A stretch of DNA of 64,000 nt from Microbotryum silenes-acaulis (taxonomy: Eukaryota; Basidiomycota; Microbotryomycetes; Microbotryales; Microbotryaceae), in assembly GCA_003665825.1 (NCBI GenBank), contig QPFY01000016.1, positions 434,001 through 498,000 on the forward strand. Direction: 5' to 3'. The notes under the pieces are model-generated. The model saw only the letters and a program-made list of their open reading frames with translations, was not told the origin of the DNA and did not search any database. Below, piece by piece: positions 28,741 through 41,574 of this stretch (position 1 is its first letter; every line of letters begins with the position of its first letter). Made by a program: the position numbers and the translations under genes.

Positions 28741-31700
28741 ATGAGTTCCTCCAGCGTGGTGGCTGATTCTGATCCGGCGTGCGCGACCGCGCTCCCCTCC
28801 GCGTCCTACTCCTCCACGACCGTCACGACCGAGGCACCCTCGATCCTACGCGCCAAGACCGCAACTCGAACCTACGGAAAGCCTCGACCCGTCCTCGAGG
28901 AGGATCTCGCGATGAGCGTTTCCAACTCCGCGGCCGCGACGAGTGCAGCAACGGCGGGGCTCGAACGCGTCGACGCGCGCCTGATCACGCGTAAAACGTC
29001 ACTCGTCGTCGTGCCCGAATCCGACCTCGACCCAGCAGCAAGAGACGCCGACACTTCCTCCTCATACTCGTCGCCTCAAACGCATCGCTCGATCGAGAGG
29101 AAGGGAAAAGCGATCAGCTCTTCTTCGCCTGCAAGTGGCAGACGCGGTCACGACTCGACGGACCCGACGTCGGAAGAAGCGGACGGGGACCCTGACCAGA
29201 CCGTACGCCAGTCCAAGGACCGCCACACCATCGTCAACGAGAACACCCCCGCACCTTCAAGTTCTCAATCGAACTCGGGCAGTGACGATGGCAACGACGA
29301 TGGCGACGACCAAGGTGGTATAACCATGTTCCTCAAGCAAAGCAATTGGAAGGCCGAACTCGCCAAGGTGGACCGAGATGACTACGATTTCGACGCTCTA
29401 CCCAAAGTCGACGTTGAGAAGAGTGCACAGCCAGCTGCGGACACCATCCTCGTGTTTTCGACCCAATCGACCCTGACCACTCTTCCTACTTCGGATGGGC
29501 CAGTTGCGGATATTGTCCGAGGGTCGACTTATATTCGACCGGGCGTGCTCTCTGATGACGAAGAAGAGTCCGATGAAGGCGTGGCGCGAAGGAAGCCCAA
29601 GACTCAGCGGAGGGTCATCGACTCGGACGAGGACTCTGACGCCGAGGTGGGCAAGGCTAGACCTGCCGTGATCGCCACTTCATCGCTCGAGGACATCGAC
29701 GACGTCGATGAGGACGCCGCTCCTCTCTCCAAGAAGAAGGCCAAGGTTAGTCACCGCCATTCGTGCGAGTTCAGCCACAGTAGCTGATCTCTTGAGGAGG
29801 TGAGCTCATAGGGCGCCATCTCGAAAAAGGAAGAGGACTTGATGCATCGTGAAACGGCCGCCTTACGACGAGGTAAGCAACTCCCCGATTTCAGTCGCTT
29901 CGCGGAGCTGACATCCTGTGTGGGAATCCCTGATGGTGACCTTTAGAACAAGACTTTCGACTTGCGCCCCAGGTCAAAAGCGCTCCCAAGATTATTGAGA
30001 TTTTGAAGAAGTGAGTGCCCATGCTCAGTAGCTGAAACCGGTCTGTCCGCTCACTTCTTACGTGCTCACTCCCCGCAGGACTCAACACAATCGACCCTTT
30101 GTCGCCCCGACGCGCAAAAGCTTCCTCGGTCCAATCCCGACCGTTCCCTCCAAGAGGGCCGAGGCGGAGCCGCTGCCGGATTCATCCATCAAGGAAACCT
30201 CATCATCCCCGTCACGGGCTTCGAGTCCGATTGAAGACACACCGACGACCACACGGCGTCAGGTCATCATTCCTTCGACGGTGGCGCAATCGGTTATGCC
30301 CTTGAAGTCGGTGACCACGGCACCGGTGGATGACGACGATGATGAGGATGAGGAGCTTCCGTCGCTGGACAAGGTTTTCGAAGATCAGGCCAAAGCCGCC
30401 GAGCGACGCAAGTACCAGGAACTCAAACTCGCTGCTGCGAAACGAGCCGATGAGGAGCGCGTCAAGCGTTTGGCTTCGATCGCTCAGGAGGAGGAGGAAG
30501 ATTCCGATGAGCTCGTGTTCGAAGTTGTCAAGCCTAAGCCTTCAGCGAGGAGTCGGACGGAACGACATGCGACGCCGACTTCGGACGCCCACCGTCTTAT
30601 CGACCACAACAGCGTCTCCCGCAGTGCACGCAAGATTCGTGACCTTGACGTCAACATTCAAGCGGCGAACCATGACGATGACGACGAAACCGCGGCTCAA
30701 ACTGCGTTGTTGATGCGCGGTCGGGGCAAGAAGCCGAAAGGATGGGTTCCTCAATACAAATGCATTGAACTCAAGAAGAAGACGACGACCGCCGAGTTCG
30801 ATTCGATCGAGGCGCTGAACGATCGCTTGCTCGGCAAAGCCGCGATGAAGAACATTGATGAACGGACGCGCAAGCAAGCGCAGGCGAGGCGCAAGATGGA
30901 GGGCGTGGTCAAGAACGATGGTGGCGTGGCCAAGGTCAACGTCGATCATTTGCTCAAGACGAAGGAAGAGAAGATTAAGGCCGCCCAACAGCAGGAAGAG
31001 GAAGATGAGGATGCGGAGGATGCGGATTGGGCCGAGGGGGAGGAGGACGATGAGGATGAACGAGGGTCAGACGTCGAGGGTGACGATGAGGCAGGGAGTG
31101 GTAGCGAGGCAGGCAGCGGTGACGAGATGATCGAAGACGAGGCCGAGGACGACAGTGTAGCCGAGGACGAAGAGGAAGAAGTCTCTGCTCCGGTTGTGGT
31201 GAAGCGCCGCGTTCGGTTGCAATCCGCCAGCGACGAGGAAGACAACGACGAAGAGGTGATGGCCAAGAAGTCCTCATCTCAAGCGATCAAGGGCGTCGAG
31301 CTCCCATCGTTCCTCGACAGCCAGCCGGACCGAGGCTTTTCACAGTTCTTTGACGACGACGTCAGCCAGGCCTTCGGGAAGGCCAACGAGGTGGGCTTGC
31401 CAACCCAACACACAGCTGCGCGTCGATTTGCTGATAATGACTTTTCTTTCTACTTCACCAGGGCGAGGGTTTCAAACGCCGAAGCACACAAAAGCTCGCT
31501 GCCGAAGAGACCGCAAGCCAAGAGGCGGCGCGAGAACAAGGCCTGCACATCACCGAGACGCAGCGGATGGCCGACAATCAAGCTCTGGAGGAACGAGCCG
31601 CTTTCGCTGGAGAATTTTCACCGGGCACACCGGGGCCAGGTTACGATCCGCCTCCACGTGTTTACATCAACAAAGAAGGGTGAGCTGGCCAAAGGAAAGC

Positions 31701-33516
31701 TCGCGTTGATACTCCGCGCTGACACGTCGCTCCTCTTGACTATTCGCAGTCTCATGACCCAAACTCGGCCTTTGAATCTCTTTGGCGCTGCCTCAATGGA
31801 ATCGCCAGTGGGCTCGACGTTCTCTCCCCTCGACTCCGCCTCACGACCTCGATTGAGTCTCGACTCGAGCTCGCAACGACCAACAGGAATGACGCAGACC
31901 CAACTCGCCGCAACGCAAACCCCGACCCAAGCTTCGAAAGACCCAAGTCGCCTCCGACGCGCCAATGCCGTGATCGGGTACGACTCGATCTCGGAACTTG
32001 CCGCGACCGAAGTCGAAGGCGCCGAGACGCAAGAGACGGAGCGGCAGGACTCGTTCCCTTCGGCGGCTCAACCGACCGCAACGAACGCGTTTGAGATCAT
32101 GCGTCAAGCTGCGGCGACACAGCAGTCCATTTTGCCGGCTTTGGTGGAGGACATGCAGCGCGAGACGAGGAGGAAGGGAGCGAGTGCTTTTATTGAGCAG
32201 GAAGCTGATTTGTCTGATGAGGAAGGAGGGGCGTTGGGCCGCTTGAGTGGTGATGAGGACGAAACGAACCTCGATGACGAGCTCGAGTCGCTCGTTGATC
32301 ATGACGAGGTCGACGAAGAGGTGGCGGCGGAGCAGGATGCGGCGGTCAACGTTCTTCACGCGTAAGTTGGTCCCGCGTGCTTTGTTCCGTTCGGACAAGG
32401 TTCGGGAGCTGATCGTCGGCCAATGGACTTCAATCTCGTCCCTCCACAGCGAGCTCGCGGCAAAGCAAGATGCTGCCGACCTCGCCAAGGCGCAAGCGAT
32501 CGCCGACGGTAAGGAGCGCACCCGTCGCAAGGGCCTCGACCTTGACGACGACGACTTTGACGATGACTATGGCATCTCGACCAAACGGGCGGAGAAGCGG
32601 CCACGCGTGGAGAATTTAAGCACCGCCCAACTTCGTACGTATTTCAGGAGACGAGCGGGAGTATTCTGGATTCGGGTGGTTGCTGACGTTTCACTCATCC
32701 TGCCCCGACTTTGCAGAGGCGAACGAGGAGACAAGGCAGTTCGCGTTGAACATCACCGAAGGACTCGTGACGAGTGTTCGTCCATCCGACGTCGACTACC
32801 TTGCCGAGCCCGAGGGTGCTCAGAGTGGAAGTGACGAGGACGAGTACGACGATGATGAGGGGGTGAGCGATGTCGATGGGGAAGAGGATAGTAAGATGGC
32901 CCCACCGCCACGCAAGATGTCGATGAGGGAGGCGAACGAATTAGCTCTTGAGCGATCACGACGCAAGGTGGGTCCCGGCCGTATCACTCTTCAATTCTCG
33001 CAAGCACTAACCCTCGATGGGATACTGGTACCACAGGAAATGGAACGAAGAACGACTCCGCTACCGGAAGTGCGTCTTGGCACTGGCTCCAGCTCGCCCA
33101 TTGCACTTCCCAGGGTGAAGAACAGGGCGCTTTTGCCCAAGACGGCCGTGGCCCGACCTCGACCAAGTGACGAGTTTGCATCGCTCGATGTAAATCACAT
33201 CATCCAGCTCTTTCGTCAAAGGATCCGCGACTAATGTAAACCCCTTGACGATCAGTCGCAGTACGGTCTTGTCAATACGACCGCGGCTACTCGAGTCGTG
33301 TACAAAAGCTCCGGCGATGCGCGTGACGAATCCCAGGGATCAGGCAAGGGTACGACGGCAGGCAAGAACAGTGCGGTGACGAGTTTCAAGCGCACGCCTT
33401 CGACGTTGGGTTCGAATCAGTCGGAGGGGTCGTCGATGGGTTCGAAGAAGGGCAAGATTCTGAGCGCTAGCTCGTCGCGCGCCATGTCGTTTAGAAGGAA
33501 TGCGTTTGAGACGTAG
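28741..33516 (+). CDS. mrc1: Mrc1/claspin-like replication checkpoint mediator
   Basis: Ten exons: 28741-29745, 29812-29872, 29947-30010, 30079-31390, 31462-31679, 31750-32361, 32450-32634, 32717-32967, 33037-33189, 33256-33516, summing to 1,373 residues. Mrc1/claspin rides with the replisome and relays stalled-fork signals to the Rad53/Chk1-type kinase. Family marks: the signature around exons 2-3 (SKKEEDLMHRETAALRR, then KSAPKIIEILKK), very acidic coiled stretches (about 560-720), the MRC1-like region AFIEQEADLSDEEGG, and a C-terminus ending SFRRNAFET. Many SQ/TQ dipeptides (for example TQTQLAATQTPTQ) are candidate Mec1/ATR sites. Two introns at 31391-31461 and 31680-31749 total a multiple of three and would be missed by simple translation. 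The last intron (33190-33255) hides an earlier stop at 33234. Confidence 0.85.
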
Positions 33517-34009
33517 GCGTGTGTTCATGTCGAATGCGAGGGCTGCGGAGGTTTCGTTATGTAGTTTATCTTGCATGGGTGGTGTGTCATTGTAGTGTAT
33601 TTTTTGCTAAACGCGAGCGAGTACAAGCTACTAGACCGAGTTTCGAGCTCAGAAGGGGTAACTTGAGTCCGAGTCGTCGGGGCCCTGCATCACCAAACCT
33701 GAGGCTGTGCCGCTGTGAGGCCTGACCGTGGTCATGAGCGAAGATATCTGGAAAGCAGACTTCATGGTCTGCGTTCTGATCCCGCCCGAAGCGTCAAGTA
33801 CCGACTCGATCCGACATTTCTGCCCGTCATTGGCACTGCGCCATAAGCATCTTGATCTCGGCGTGTCCCTCGAAATGCCGAGCTCGGATCGGCTTGGCTC
33901 CGGCCGAGTCCGAATTCGGTCCGAGTCCGGCCGACGGGATCGATGAAGATTTTCGTCTCTTTCTTTTACCTCCAGTGCGGCCTGCTCGTCCTCCCTTGAT
34001 TAATCGACC
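33517..34009. other. Intergenic
   Basis: About 490 bp with no gene seen. It contains repeated GAGTCCGA-like words near 33660-33680 and 33900-33930. Confidence 0.4.
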
Positions 34010-35222
34010 ATGACAGCCACAGCAGAACGAGTCAAGCATCATGCCGAGGATGAGGATCTTGCATGTACGTCTTGCCTGTCGCTCTCACAGTCTGTGTCGT
34101 GCAGGGCTCGTCTTTCGCAATCGCGCCCACCGGTGTGGGGGATTCGTACCCAGCGCTGTCAGACTGACGAACTCGGTGGGTATGCACAGATCGATTGCAG
34201 ATCATGGGTGCTCGTGAAGGAGCCATCAAGGTACATCATGCCCGTCGTCGATCGTAGCGACAGAGCTCAGGAACTGAAGCACACGACCCTTTTCGGATTA
34301 TGATCAGGGCACACTAGTTGCGGGTACACTCGTCGCACTGTGAGCATCACTTTGTCGAGCACGCGATGAACGAACACGCCATCTTTTGATCTCATTGCTG
34401 TTTTCTACCACGCCACAGGTGCAACTGGAGGTCAGTCGACGATCAAATCGACTGTTGAGCCCCACTCGGACTCTCTGGGGGGACAAGCAACATCGTCATG
34501 GCCTGAACAGAACACTCACCTGGTACCGATACTTGCCAGGTTCCCATGGATGCAGCGACAAACACTGGCTGGCAAAGCGTTCCTCACCATGTGGTCAGTC
34601 CCCCAAGACGACCTCCAACTTGTCGGGGCCATCATCGACGAATCGGGCTGACCGCGATTCCGTCACTTTTGGTTCCCAGGGGAACGATCTTTGGTATGGT
34701 CACACACGCAGGTTCGTATACCAACCCCGGACCTGAATTCTCCATCTTCTCCGCGAGCGTTTCGCCGTCCCAAATCCGGCGGTTTTGCGGCGTGAGCTGA
34801 CCCCCCCCCCCCCCCCCCAACCCCCCCGCCCCCCCTTGCGGCCAACTTCGTTCACACAGATCACTACCTGCTGAAATGGGAAGCCGAGCATCGTCGTAAA
34901 GCCGAAGAATGGCGCACACGGGCCCGCATCGGTGCGTAACCTTGTCCGCTCTCAAATCAATTTTGGAACACTCCGGCTCAACTAACACTCGCTGCGGCGT
35001 CTGACACATCTTTGCATAGAGCTTGCTGCGCAAGGATTGGTGCCGAGTGAGACGACGATGCGCGCGTGGAAGAAGAAGGACGACGAGAGGAAAGCCGACG
35101 AGTGGGCTCGGAAGCAACAGGCTCAAACCCAGACAACCGCGACATCGACGACGACGACGACCGATGCTCCGGTGGTGGAGAGCAAAATTCTGCAAGAGTT
35201 GCAGAATAGGAAAGAGGCCTAG
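34010..35222 (+). CDS. Unknown small protein, multi-exon, partly resolved
   Basis: Clear 5' exons: 34010-34064, 34190-34230 and 34308-34339, reading MTATAERVKHHAEDEDLAY, then RLQIMGAREGAIK, then GTLVAGTLVAL, a short Gly/Val/Leu segment that may enter a membrane. Clear 3' exons: one beginning at 34861 (HYLLKWEAEHRRKAEEW) and one ending at the stop 35220-35222 (ELAAQGLVPSETTMRAWKKK and a charged, Thr-rich tail). I could not fix the exons between 34340 and 34800. The layout, a short hydrophobic N-terminal part followed by a charged helix, resembles small mitochondrial inner-membrane proteins, but I do not recognise the family. An 18-base C tract lies in an intron. Confidence 0.45.
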
Positions 35223-35564
35223 ATTGTCGTCGATAGATGTTCTTTGTTGGAAAGCAGATGGGGTTTTTTTTGGTTTTTTTGTGGTAAGATCAGACGTCGG
35301 TGGCTTTTCGCGACTCTCCTACGTCCGAAAAATACTTCCAATGATGATCCCGTTCACGCCATTCGGACACCACGCTCGGTGCCACCCCTTGAGCCAGGAA
35401 AGAGTAAAGAAACAAAACAGAACCCAGTTACAGCGATCACAACCTCGATCACAAGTCCGTCCAGATGCTACGCTTCTCTATCGCATGCGACCAAAGACCT
35501 TCGTGTGCCCCTCCCTCCTTGTATCCCCCTCGCGTCCGGTCATCATCCACATGCGCGATCTCGT
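35223..35564. other. Intergenic between convergent genes
   Basis: About 340 bp of 3' flanking sequence. Nothing else seen. Confidence 0.4.
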
Positions 35565-36340
35565 CTAATGCCCATCCCTGAACGCCTTGAGTGCCTCTGC
35601 TTTTTGCTCTTGTGTGAACATTGGGGGCTGCGGAGGGATGAAGCAGGTCAGTGATGCAAGTTCGGCGGGGGGGGGGGGGGGGGGGCGCGAAATCGATCGA
35701 TCTTGCTCGCATGCACAACTCACGGGCAGGTTGCGCTCCCTTGAAAAGGGATGGAGGTTGAATAAGATCAGTTGGTTTGTTGCTCGAAAGTCCGCAATCG
35801 TTCAAGTCCGCAACTGACCATTTTGTACCATCAGGGAACATCGACGCTGTTACCAGGGGGCGGCCGCCCGCGCATCAGCTTCCATTCCCCCCAACCCAAC
35901 CTACCCCCTCTTTCATGCACCCCCCCCAAAAAGACTAACCTCGATAAGGATCCGGATGACTCATATCCTGCACCGCCTTCTCCGCCTCGTGCAACAAGGC
36001 GGCGACCGCACGCGGGTCACGTACGTTGCGGTTGCGTTCGAACTGCACGCGGATCTCGATCGCCCTCTCTCGCCACAGGTCGCGGCGTACGTACCTAGAG
36101 GGAGAGCGGAAGGGTGAATTGGTTCGTGAGCACTCGGGGGTGGAGCGAGAGGGGTGGGAGGGAAGCCTGAGCTAAGTGAAGCGTTTGGGGGGCGTACCAG
36201 TCCAGCGCTCCTTTCAACGCTCGTCGGTAGAGGTGCTACATTCGGGGTGAAGCAAAGGTCGTATCAGTAGCCATTCTTACACAGGGGACTTGGAATGGAT
36301 CACTCACTGCGACATAACGACGATGCGCTTGGGACTGCAT
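35565..36340 (-). CDS. Mitochondrial complex I LYR-motif subunit (NDUFB9/B22 type)
   Basis: Exons on the minus strand: 36340-36308, 36235-36198, 36094-35940, 35846-35819, 35739-35724, 35627-35565, giving 110 residues in one frame. It should be the accessory subunit of NADH:ubiquinone oxidoreductase that binds acyl-carrier protein through its LYR motif. Seen: HLYRRALKGALDW with the LYR triad, YVRRDLWRERA, FERNRNVRDP, HPDPYR and KWERNLPPPMF, all in the family order. The fifth exon is only 16 nt; without it the KWERN motif and the frame are lost. Six exons for 333 coding bases is extreme even here. A 19-base C tract (plus-strand G, 35667-35685) lies in the last intron. Confidence 0.88.
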
Positions 36341-36782
36341 GAGAGAGCGTGCCAGGTGCCACCACAGCCAACGGACAGGGGTCAGTCACGAGCAGCGTGG
36401 AGAGGTTCAGGAGTATGCACTACGTACAAAGGGTGCCACCGCTTGGGCTGTTGCTGATGGAGGCATATTGTGGTCCGTTTGGTGGCTATGGGCGTGCGGA
36501 GTCGAGAGGAGCCGCGAGCGAGCACCGAACGACCAAGACTCGGTTCAGGCTAATAGTCAATTAGAGTCAATTCAGTAATTGGGTATTACGACCCGAGTTT
36601 ATCAAAGCTAATTGGCTCATCTCTCATGTCTCTCTTTGACGGCGATTATTTAGGCTACTTTGGTAACATACCAGACACAACCCGAACTAATTTTCCATTT
36701 TGAAGTCAAAAACAAAAAAACAATACAGCCATTATACATCCGTATCCACCAAAAGCGTCCTCCCATTTTACAGCTCAGGACC
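36341..36782. other. Intergenic
   Basis: About 440 bp between two minus-strand genes: promoter of the complex I gene and 3' end of the Bye1-like gene. A+T-rich near 36560-36740. No gene seen. Confidence 0.4.
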
Positions 36783-39700
36783 TCATCGACCTCCCCTCCC
36801 TCGAGCACCCCATCCCGAACCCCTTTGTCCACCCCTATACGAATCCTGCTCCCTATCCCTCGAAGATGGATGGTGGCTCCTCCCATCCCTTCCATCCATC
36901 CCAGCCCCTTCCAACAATGCCAATCGCGAAGGATGAATACCCCCCGTATTCGAAAGTGGACCGGACCCCTGTCCCGTTGTTGACGACGAAGAGGAAGCGG
37001 AAGCGGATGGATGCATCGGGCTTCTCCCATCTCTTATGGCGTGAGGTGAGTAGCTACTTGGGTTGCTGTTCCCATTCCATTGAGGTGTCGTCGCTCCATA
37101 GGGTGACACCGATCCTAAAGGAGCCAAAGTCGTAGGTGACCAACCACCACCACTACCGTTCGTGCCTCTCGTGCCCGGTGGAAGGGGTGATAATCCAGGT
37201 GGAGGAACAAAACCGGGTGGTGGTGGCGGAGGCGGGAAGGAAGTTGGAACTCCGGAAGGAACGTTCGAGGAGAGAGGGGCGGCGCTGACGGATGCGAGCG
37301 ATTGGATCAAGGAGGGGTTCGACAGGAGTGAGCTCAGTGATGCGAGGGAGGCGGCGTCAAAGGCGGGAAGCACCGGCTCTGCTGCAGCGGAAGAAGAAGC
37401 AGGGCGAACGGTTGGAGCGGGTGCTGCTGTAGTTGAAGCGCTGACAGAAGGAGGAGGAGGCAGGGGTGAACGAGAGCTAGGGGCGGGAGACGCCGTCTTG
37501 GGGGCCGCCAAAGTCGGGACAGGAGGTAGTACCGTGGGCAAAGCGTTCTTCTGAATGACCAAAACGGCCAACAAAAGATCCGTTTCTCGATTCTGCGGTA
37601 TGTTGCACTCATCCAACACCTGTAAAAAGTCGGGCAAAGGCGTGTCCTTCCGCAACGGTACAATGTACAGATCCTTGACCAAGTTCTTGACCTCTTTGGG
37701 AGGCACAACCCCAACACGATCAATGCGGAGATGGAAATCAACGACGTGTTGATGCTTGACGAGGCACTTCTCCTTCGTAGGACGATGAGGCGACTCGGGC
37801 GTGGGTCCTTGAAGGTCCGGCATGACACCCAAGACGATCAACTCACGTTTCGAAGAACCCCAGCAATCAAGCAGATACTTGAACGCCTGGTCCGTCGAAA
37901 GACGTCCTGCCGTGGTCCAGGGCCTTTGAGGCAGGATCTGAGCCCACGCTTTCCGATCGATCCCGAGCGGTCTTCCTCCAACTTGGACCGCGTACGCAGG
38001 GAATCCACCTTCTTCGGGCACGAAAAAGTCGTTGTTCCAAACCGCGGACGAGGAATCGACCATCTCGGCCACGGACGAAGGCAGTGCCCGCCTTCGAGCC
38101 TTGCCCTTGGCCGTTGTACCAAAGAGTTCGTCTTCAAAGTCTTCGTCATCCGCATAGTTGGGCATACCTGGTTCGGCAGAGGGTGCATTCGCTGCAGGGG
38201 TGACGGTCGCCTTCAACTCGTCCAGGACCGACATGACCGCATCGTCGGTTGCAGTCTGTTCGGGCATCTGTTTGACCTGTTCGGCATCAGGATTGGGGGA
38301 TGCCTTGACCTTGTTCCAGATGCTGGCCATGTCGAAGCTCGAGCGCTGGCGTTGTCTTGCCGCTCGAGCGACTGGGAAAGGTGAGTTGTCCACGATGGGC
38401 GAGTCCGACGGGGGTCGGTCGAAGTGCGGTGAGCCGGCTGGACCGAAGTTGTCCCGGCGGTCCGAGACGGGTGATAGAGCGACTTTGGCACCTTCGTCGG
38501 AGTTGGCCAACATGGATTCTGGTCGTGGTGGTGCTTCAGAGTCTTTTCCGGAGCGCGAAGGAGATCCGGGGTTGATGATCGGCGAAGTCTCGCGAACGAT
38601 GGGGGATCGCGTCTGTGGGGGCGGTGATCCACTCCCATACCTCAAGGGTGACATGGCGCGTGCAGGTGGCGACATGCGACCTTCGATGGGAGAGATGGCC
38701 CTCGGACTCATTTGCGCTGTTCGACTTGGGACATTCTCCGACGTCGATGTCGACCCAGCTCGCTCATGTTGGACGAAAGCGTTCTCTTCCTCCTCAAGAA
38801 GTCGCTGACTCGTATCCGTCCCAATTTCTTCCTCACCCTTGTGCGTCCTCTTGGCCGTCGGAACCCCAATCACCTCCTTGACCGAATGCTTCAAACTCGC
38901 GGCCCTCACCGATTCAGCCATCTTCTTCAACTCAGGCCTCATCAAATCCTCATTCGTCATCGCCATGATCTGCATCGAGCTCAATTCGTTCGCCGCGATC
39001 CGTTCGCGAAAGTTCTCGTTGGTCTTGAGGTTGTAGTGCAACGAACGGAACTTGCTGCTGTATTTGGCTCGGGGACCGCGGACGTGGGCTTTGAGGTCGA
39101 CTTCGGCGAACCCTTGGAACAAGTCGCCTTCGACGTCGGTCGCGAAGGAGATGGCGCGATCCTCGTTTGAATGGTATTCGGGAGGGACTTCGGTCGAAGC
39201 GGTGAAGATGGAGAGGAAGATGGTGTGTAGTTGCTTGACGACGTGGGCGCGGACTCGATCAGTCGGGGGCGCGTCAGGAACTTGGATAGGGGCTTGCGCA
39301 TCGACGAGAGTGACGTCCTTGGTGTTGCTGCTGGGCCCGGCCGTTGCTGTCGTAGAGGTTTTCGGTTTGCTGTGCGAGGTTTTTCGAATAGCTGAGGCTG
39401 CGGTGGCGCGCTTGTGGCCGTCAATAGCCTCATCGTCGCCGACAATAAATTCTTCGTCGTCCTTCTCGACTCGACGACGAGGAGCGCGCTTCTTCGCAGT
39501 CTGCCGATCACATACATGGGATACTGTCACCGTCAGCAGGCACTCTAACATATGAAGATAACAAGCCATTCAAATCTCACCTGTGTCGACGTCGCCTCCA
39601 ACTTTGGCTTCTTCCTCTCCCGACTCCCCGGAGCCTGCATCGCAACTTCTTTCACCTTCATCCTCTTGCCGACGGACACGACATATTCCTCATCATCCTC

Positions 39701-41574
39701 ATTCCCATCCTCGCCCTCTTCTTGATCCTCGTCTTGCGATTCAAGGCCTTTCGATGGATCGAGAGAAGGTCCAGTCTCACTGGTGCGGAACACGTCGTCG
39801 TTTTCCTCTTCCGAATCGGAGGCGGCCCCCGAGGCGCCGACACGATCTTGCAACCCCGCGGTCGAGTAACCTGCGCAAACGAGAGGGAACAAGGTGGTCG
39901 GGAGAGAGAGAGAGCGGAAGGGAAGAGCGGGTAGGATGGGGTATGAGATCAGTTCTCCATGGATCGACTGAAACGGAAAAAAAAGGAACCCTATAGCATT
40001 GTGTGCATGAAAACTACTACTGGACAGCCCCAACCGTCGCGGCCGAGTGTCTGGCCCGTGCGGCTTCGCACACGCGACGCTGCATCGGTCGCCCCTTCTC
40101 TTTGGCGATGTACATCACACACATCCCTCCAAGCCAGTCCATGAAGCCTCGACGTCCTTTAAACGCACGACTGTGTATAGCACGTGCCCCTTGCATCCAC
40201 CATCGCGTGCTCGGTCTCGCTGCATCTCCCCCCCGCCCGACTTGGGACACCGGGGCCTCCGACACCTCAGGTGAGGTGCGCGGTGCGTCCCAGTCGAGGA
40301 GGTAGTGAACGAGAATGAGAGCAGGACTATCGATGCGTGAAAGCTATAGTGTGATACTCGGGTCCGTCCTTTGCCATCCTTTCCCCCAGCATCGTCTTGG
40401 CCATGTACATCTAGCCTGCAGTCAAGGCTGCGAACAGGATGTGGGGCCTCTCCAAGTGGGACCACGATTGGTTCTTGAATTTCCATGAGACGACCATAAC
40501 GAGGGGGGCTTGAGCGACACGGCAACGTTTCATTGAAGCACCACTCAACACTAGAAAGAGCTTTCAGGTGCGACATCCACATGGGGGCCGGCGCAAGCCG
40601 ACGGGCGTCCCAACAGCCGCTGATGAGACTGGTGGTAGGCACCGCGAGTTGAACCACACCACACGTATGGAGGTGATACCACCGCAAGCCCAGGTAGAAA
40701 AGGCGGTACGACCGCGACCGAGGTCCGAGCTGTCCGAGTGAAAAGACAAGTTTCGCCGCAAAACAGAGAGAAAAACGGTACTCACATGTCACACCTTTGC
40801 CCATGCCCGCACAAATGTCACAACAATAAGACTCAATCATGGCCGCCGTGTCATCGTCGATCCCGACGCAAGAGAAGTGGAACCTGGGCATGACGTACTC
40901 AGAGGGTAAGCGGACCGTTTGACAAAGAGAAGCAACGAGCGAGATGGGCGGTCGGTCGGCAACGCACCAGTTGCTACAATGGTCGCATTGGATCATGGGC
41001 TGTTCACCCGCGAGTCCCAAGCAGATACAGTCTGTGTCGTGGCATCGCCAGGAGTCGAATGCCGAGCAACGAGTCAGCATTCGGAAGTAGGACAGGCGGG
41101 GATAGCACCCAGCCGTGGCTCGTGCGGAGACGTACAGAGGGTGAAGTCGGGTTCTTTGCTATTGGACATTCCCATGTGATCGTCGTACGCATCGTCTTGA
41201 TCATCGTCATCCTCGTTCTCGTTTGCGTCCGCGTCCATTCGGTGCGGTTCCTCGTCGTCACTTGCGACATCGTCTTTGTGTTCCTCGTCGTCGTCATCAT
41301 CGTCCGGGTGTCCCTTGTTGAGTGCGTGCTCATCTTCCTCTGTTGCGGCCGTGTTTCTGCCCTTCCCTCTCCCCCTAGCAGCGCTCTTCCTCGTCGCAGC
41401 CGCCGCGGAGGAGGACGAGGTCGCACTAGTCGCCGTGCGGGAGCGTGAGCCCGTCGAGGTCGGCATCGACGCCGTAGCCTTGGAAGTCGACACAACAGCA
41501 CCTGACGACAACGAGGCTTCTCCAGCTGCTGCCCTTGCTTTGGCGCTCGGTTGTCGTACGCGGCTTGAAGGCAT
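36783..41574 (-). CDS. bye1: Bye1-like transcription regulator: PHD, TFIIS-like and SPOC domains
   Basis: Exons 41574-41136, 41031-40968, 40883-40786, 39870-39581 and 39500-36783 give 1,202 residues. Bye1 proteins bind H3K4me3 and RNA polymerase II during early elongation. The PHD finger (about 147-200) shows CICLG, MIQCDHCSNW, FHFSCVGI and CCDICAG. A TFIIS central-type domain follows (KFRSLHYNLKTNENFRER, ELSSMQIMAMTNEDLM). A SPOC domain comes later (PLGIDRKAWAQILP, FKYLLDCWGSSKREL, ETDLLLAVLVIQK). The N-terminus is Ser/Ala-rich then acidic; the C-terminus is Pro/Gly-rich and ends in an RGG-like GARGRGGR. Intron 3 (39871-40785, 915 nt) is the longest intron I assign in the window. Confidence 0.85.

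Noticed and set aside
33037..33234. Stop at 33234 as the end of the Mrc1-like protein
   Set aside because: The bases 33190-33255 have a GTAAAT donor, CTAAT branch and CAG acceptor; splicing gives the expected NAFET-type C-terminus.
40115..40780. Minus-strand frame extending the Bye1 PHD exon
   Set aside because: Reading past the strong GTGAGT donor at 40785 gives no conserved sequence, while splicing to 39870 restores the protein.
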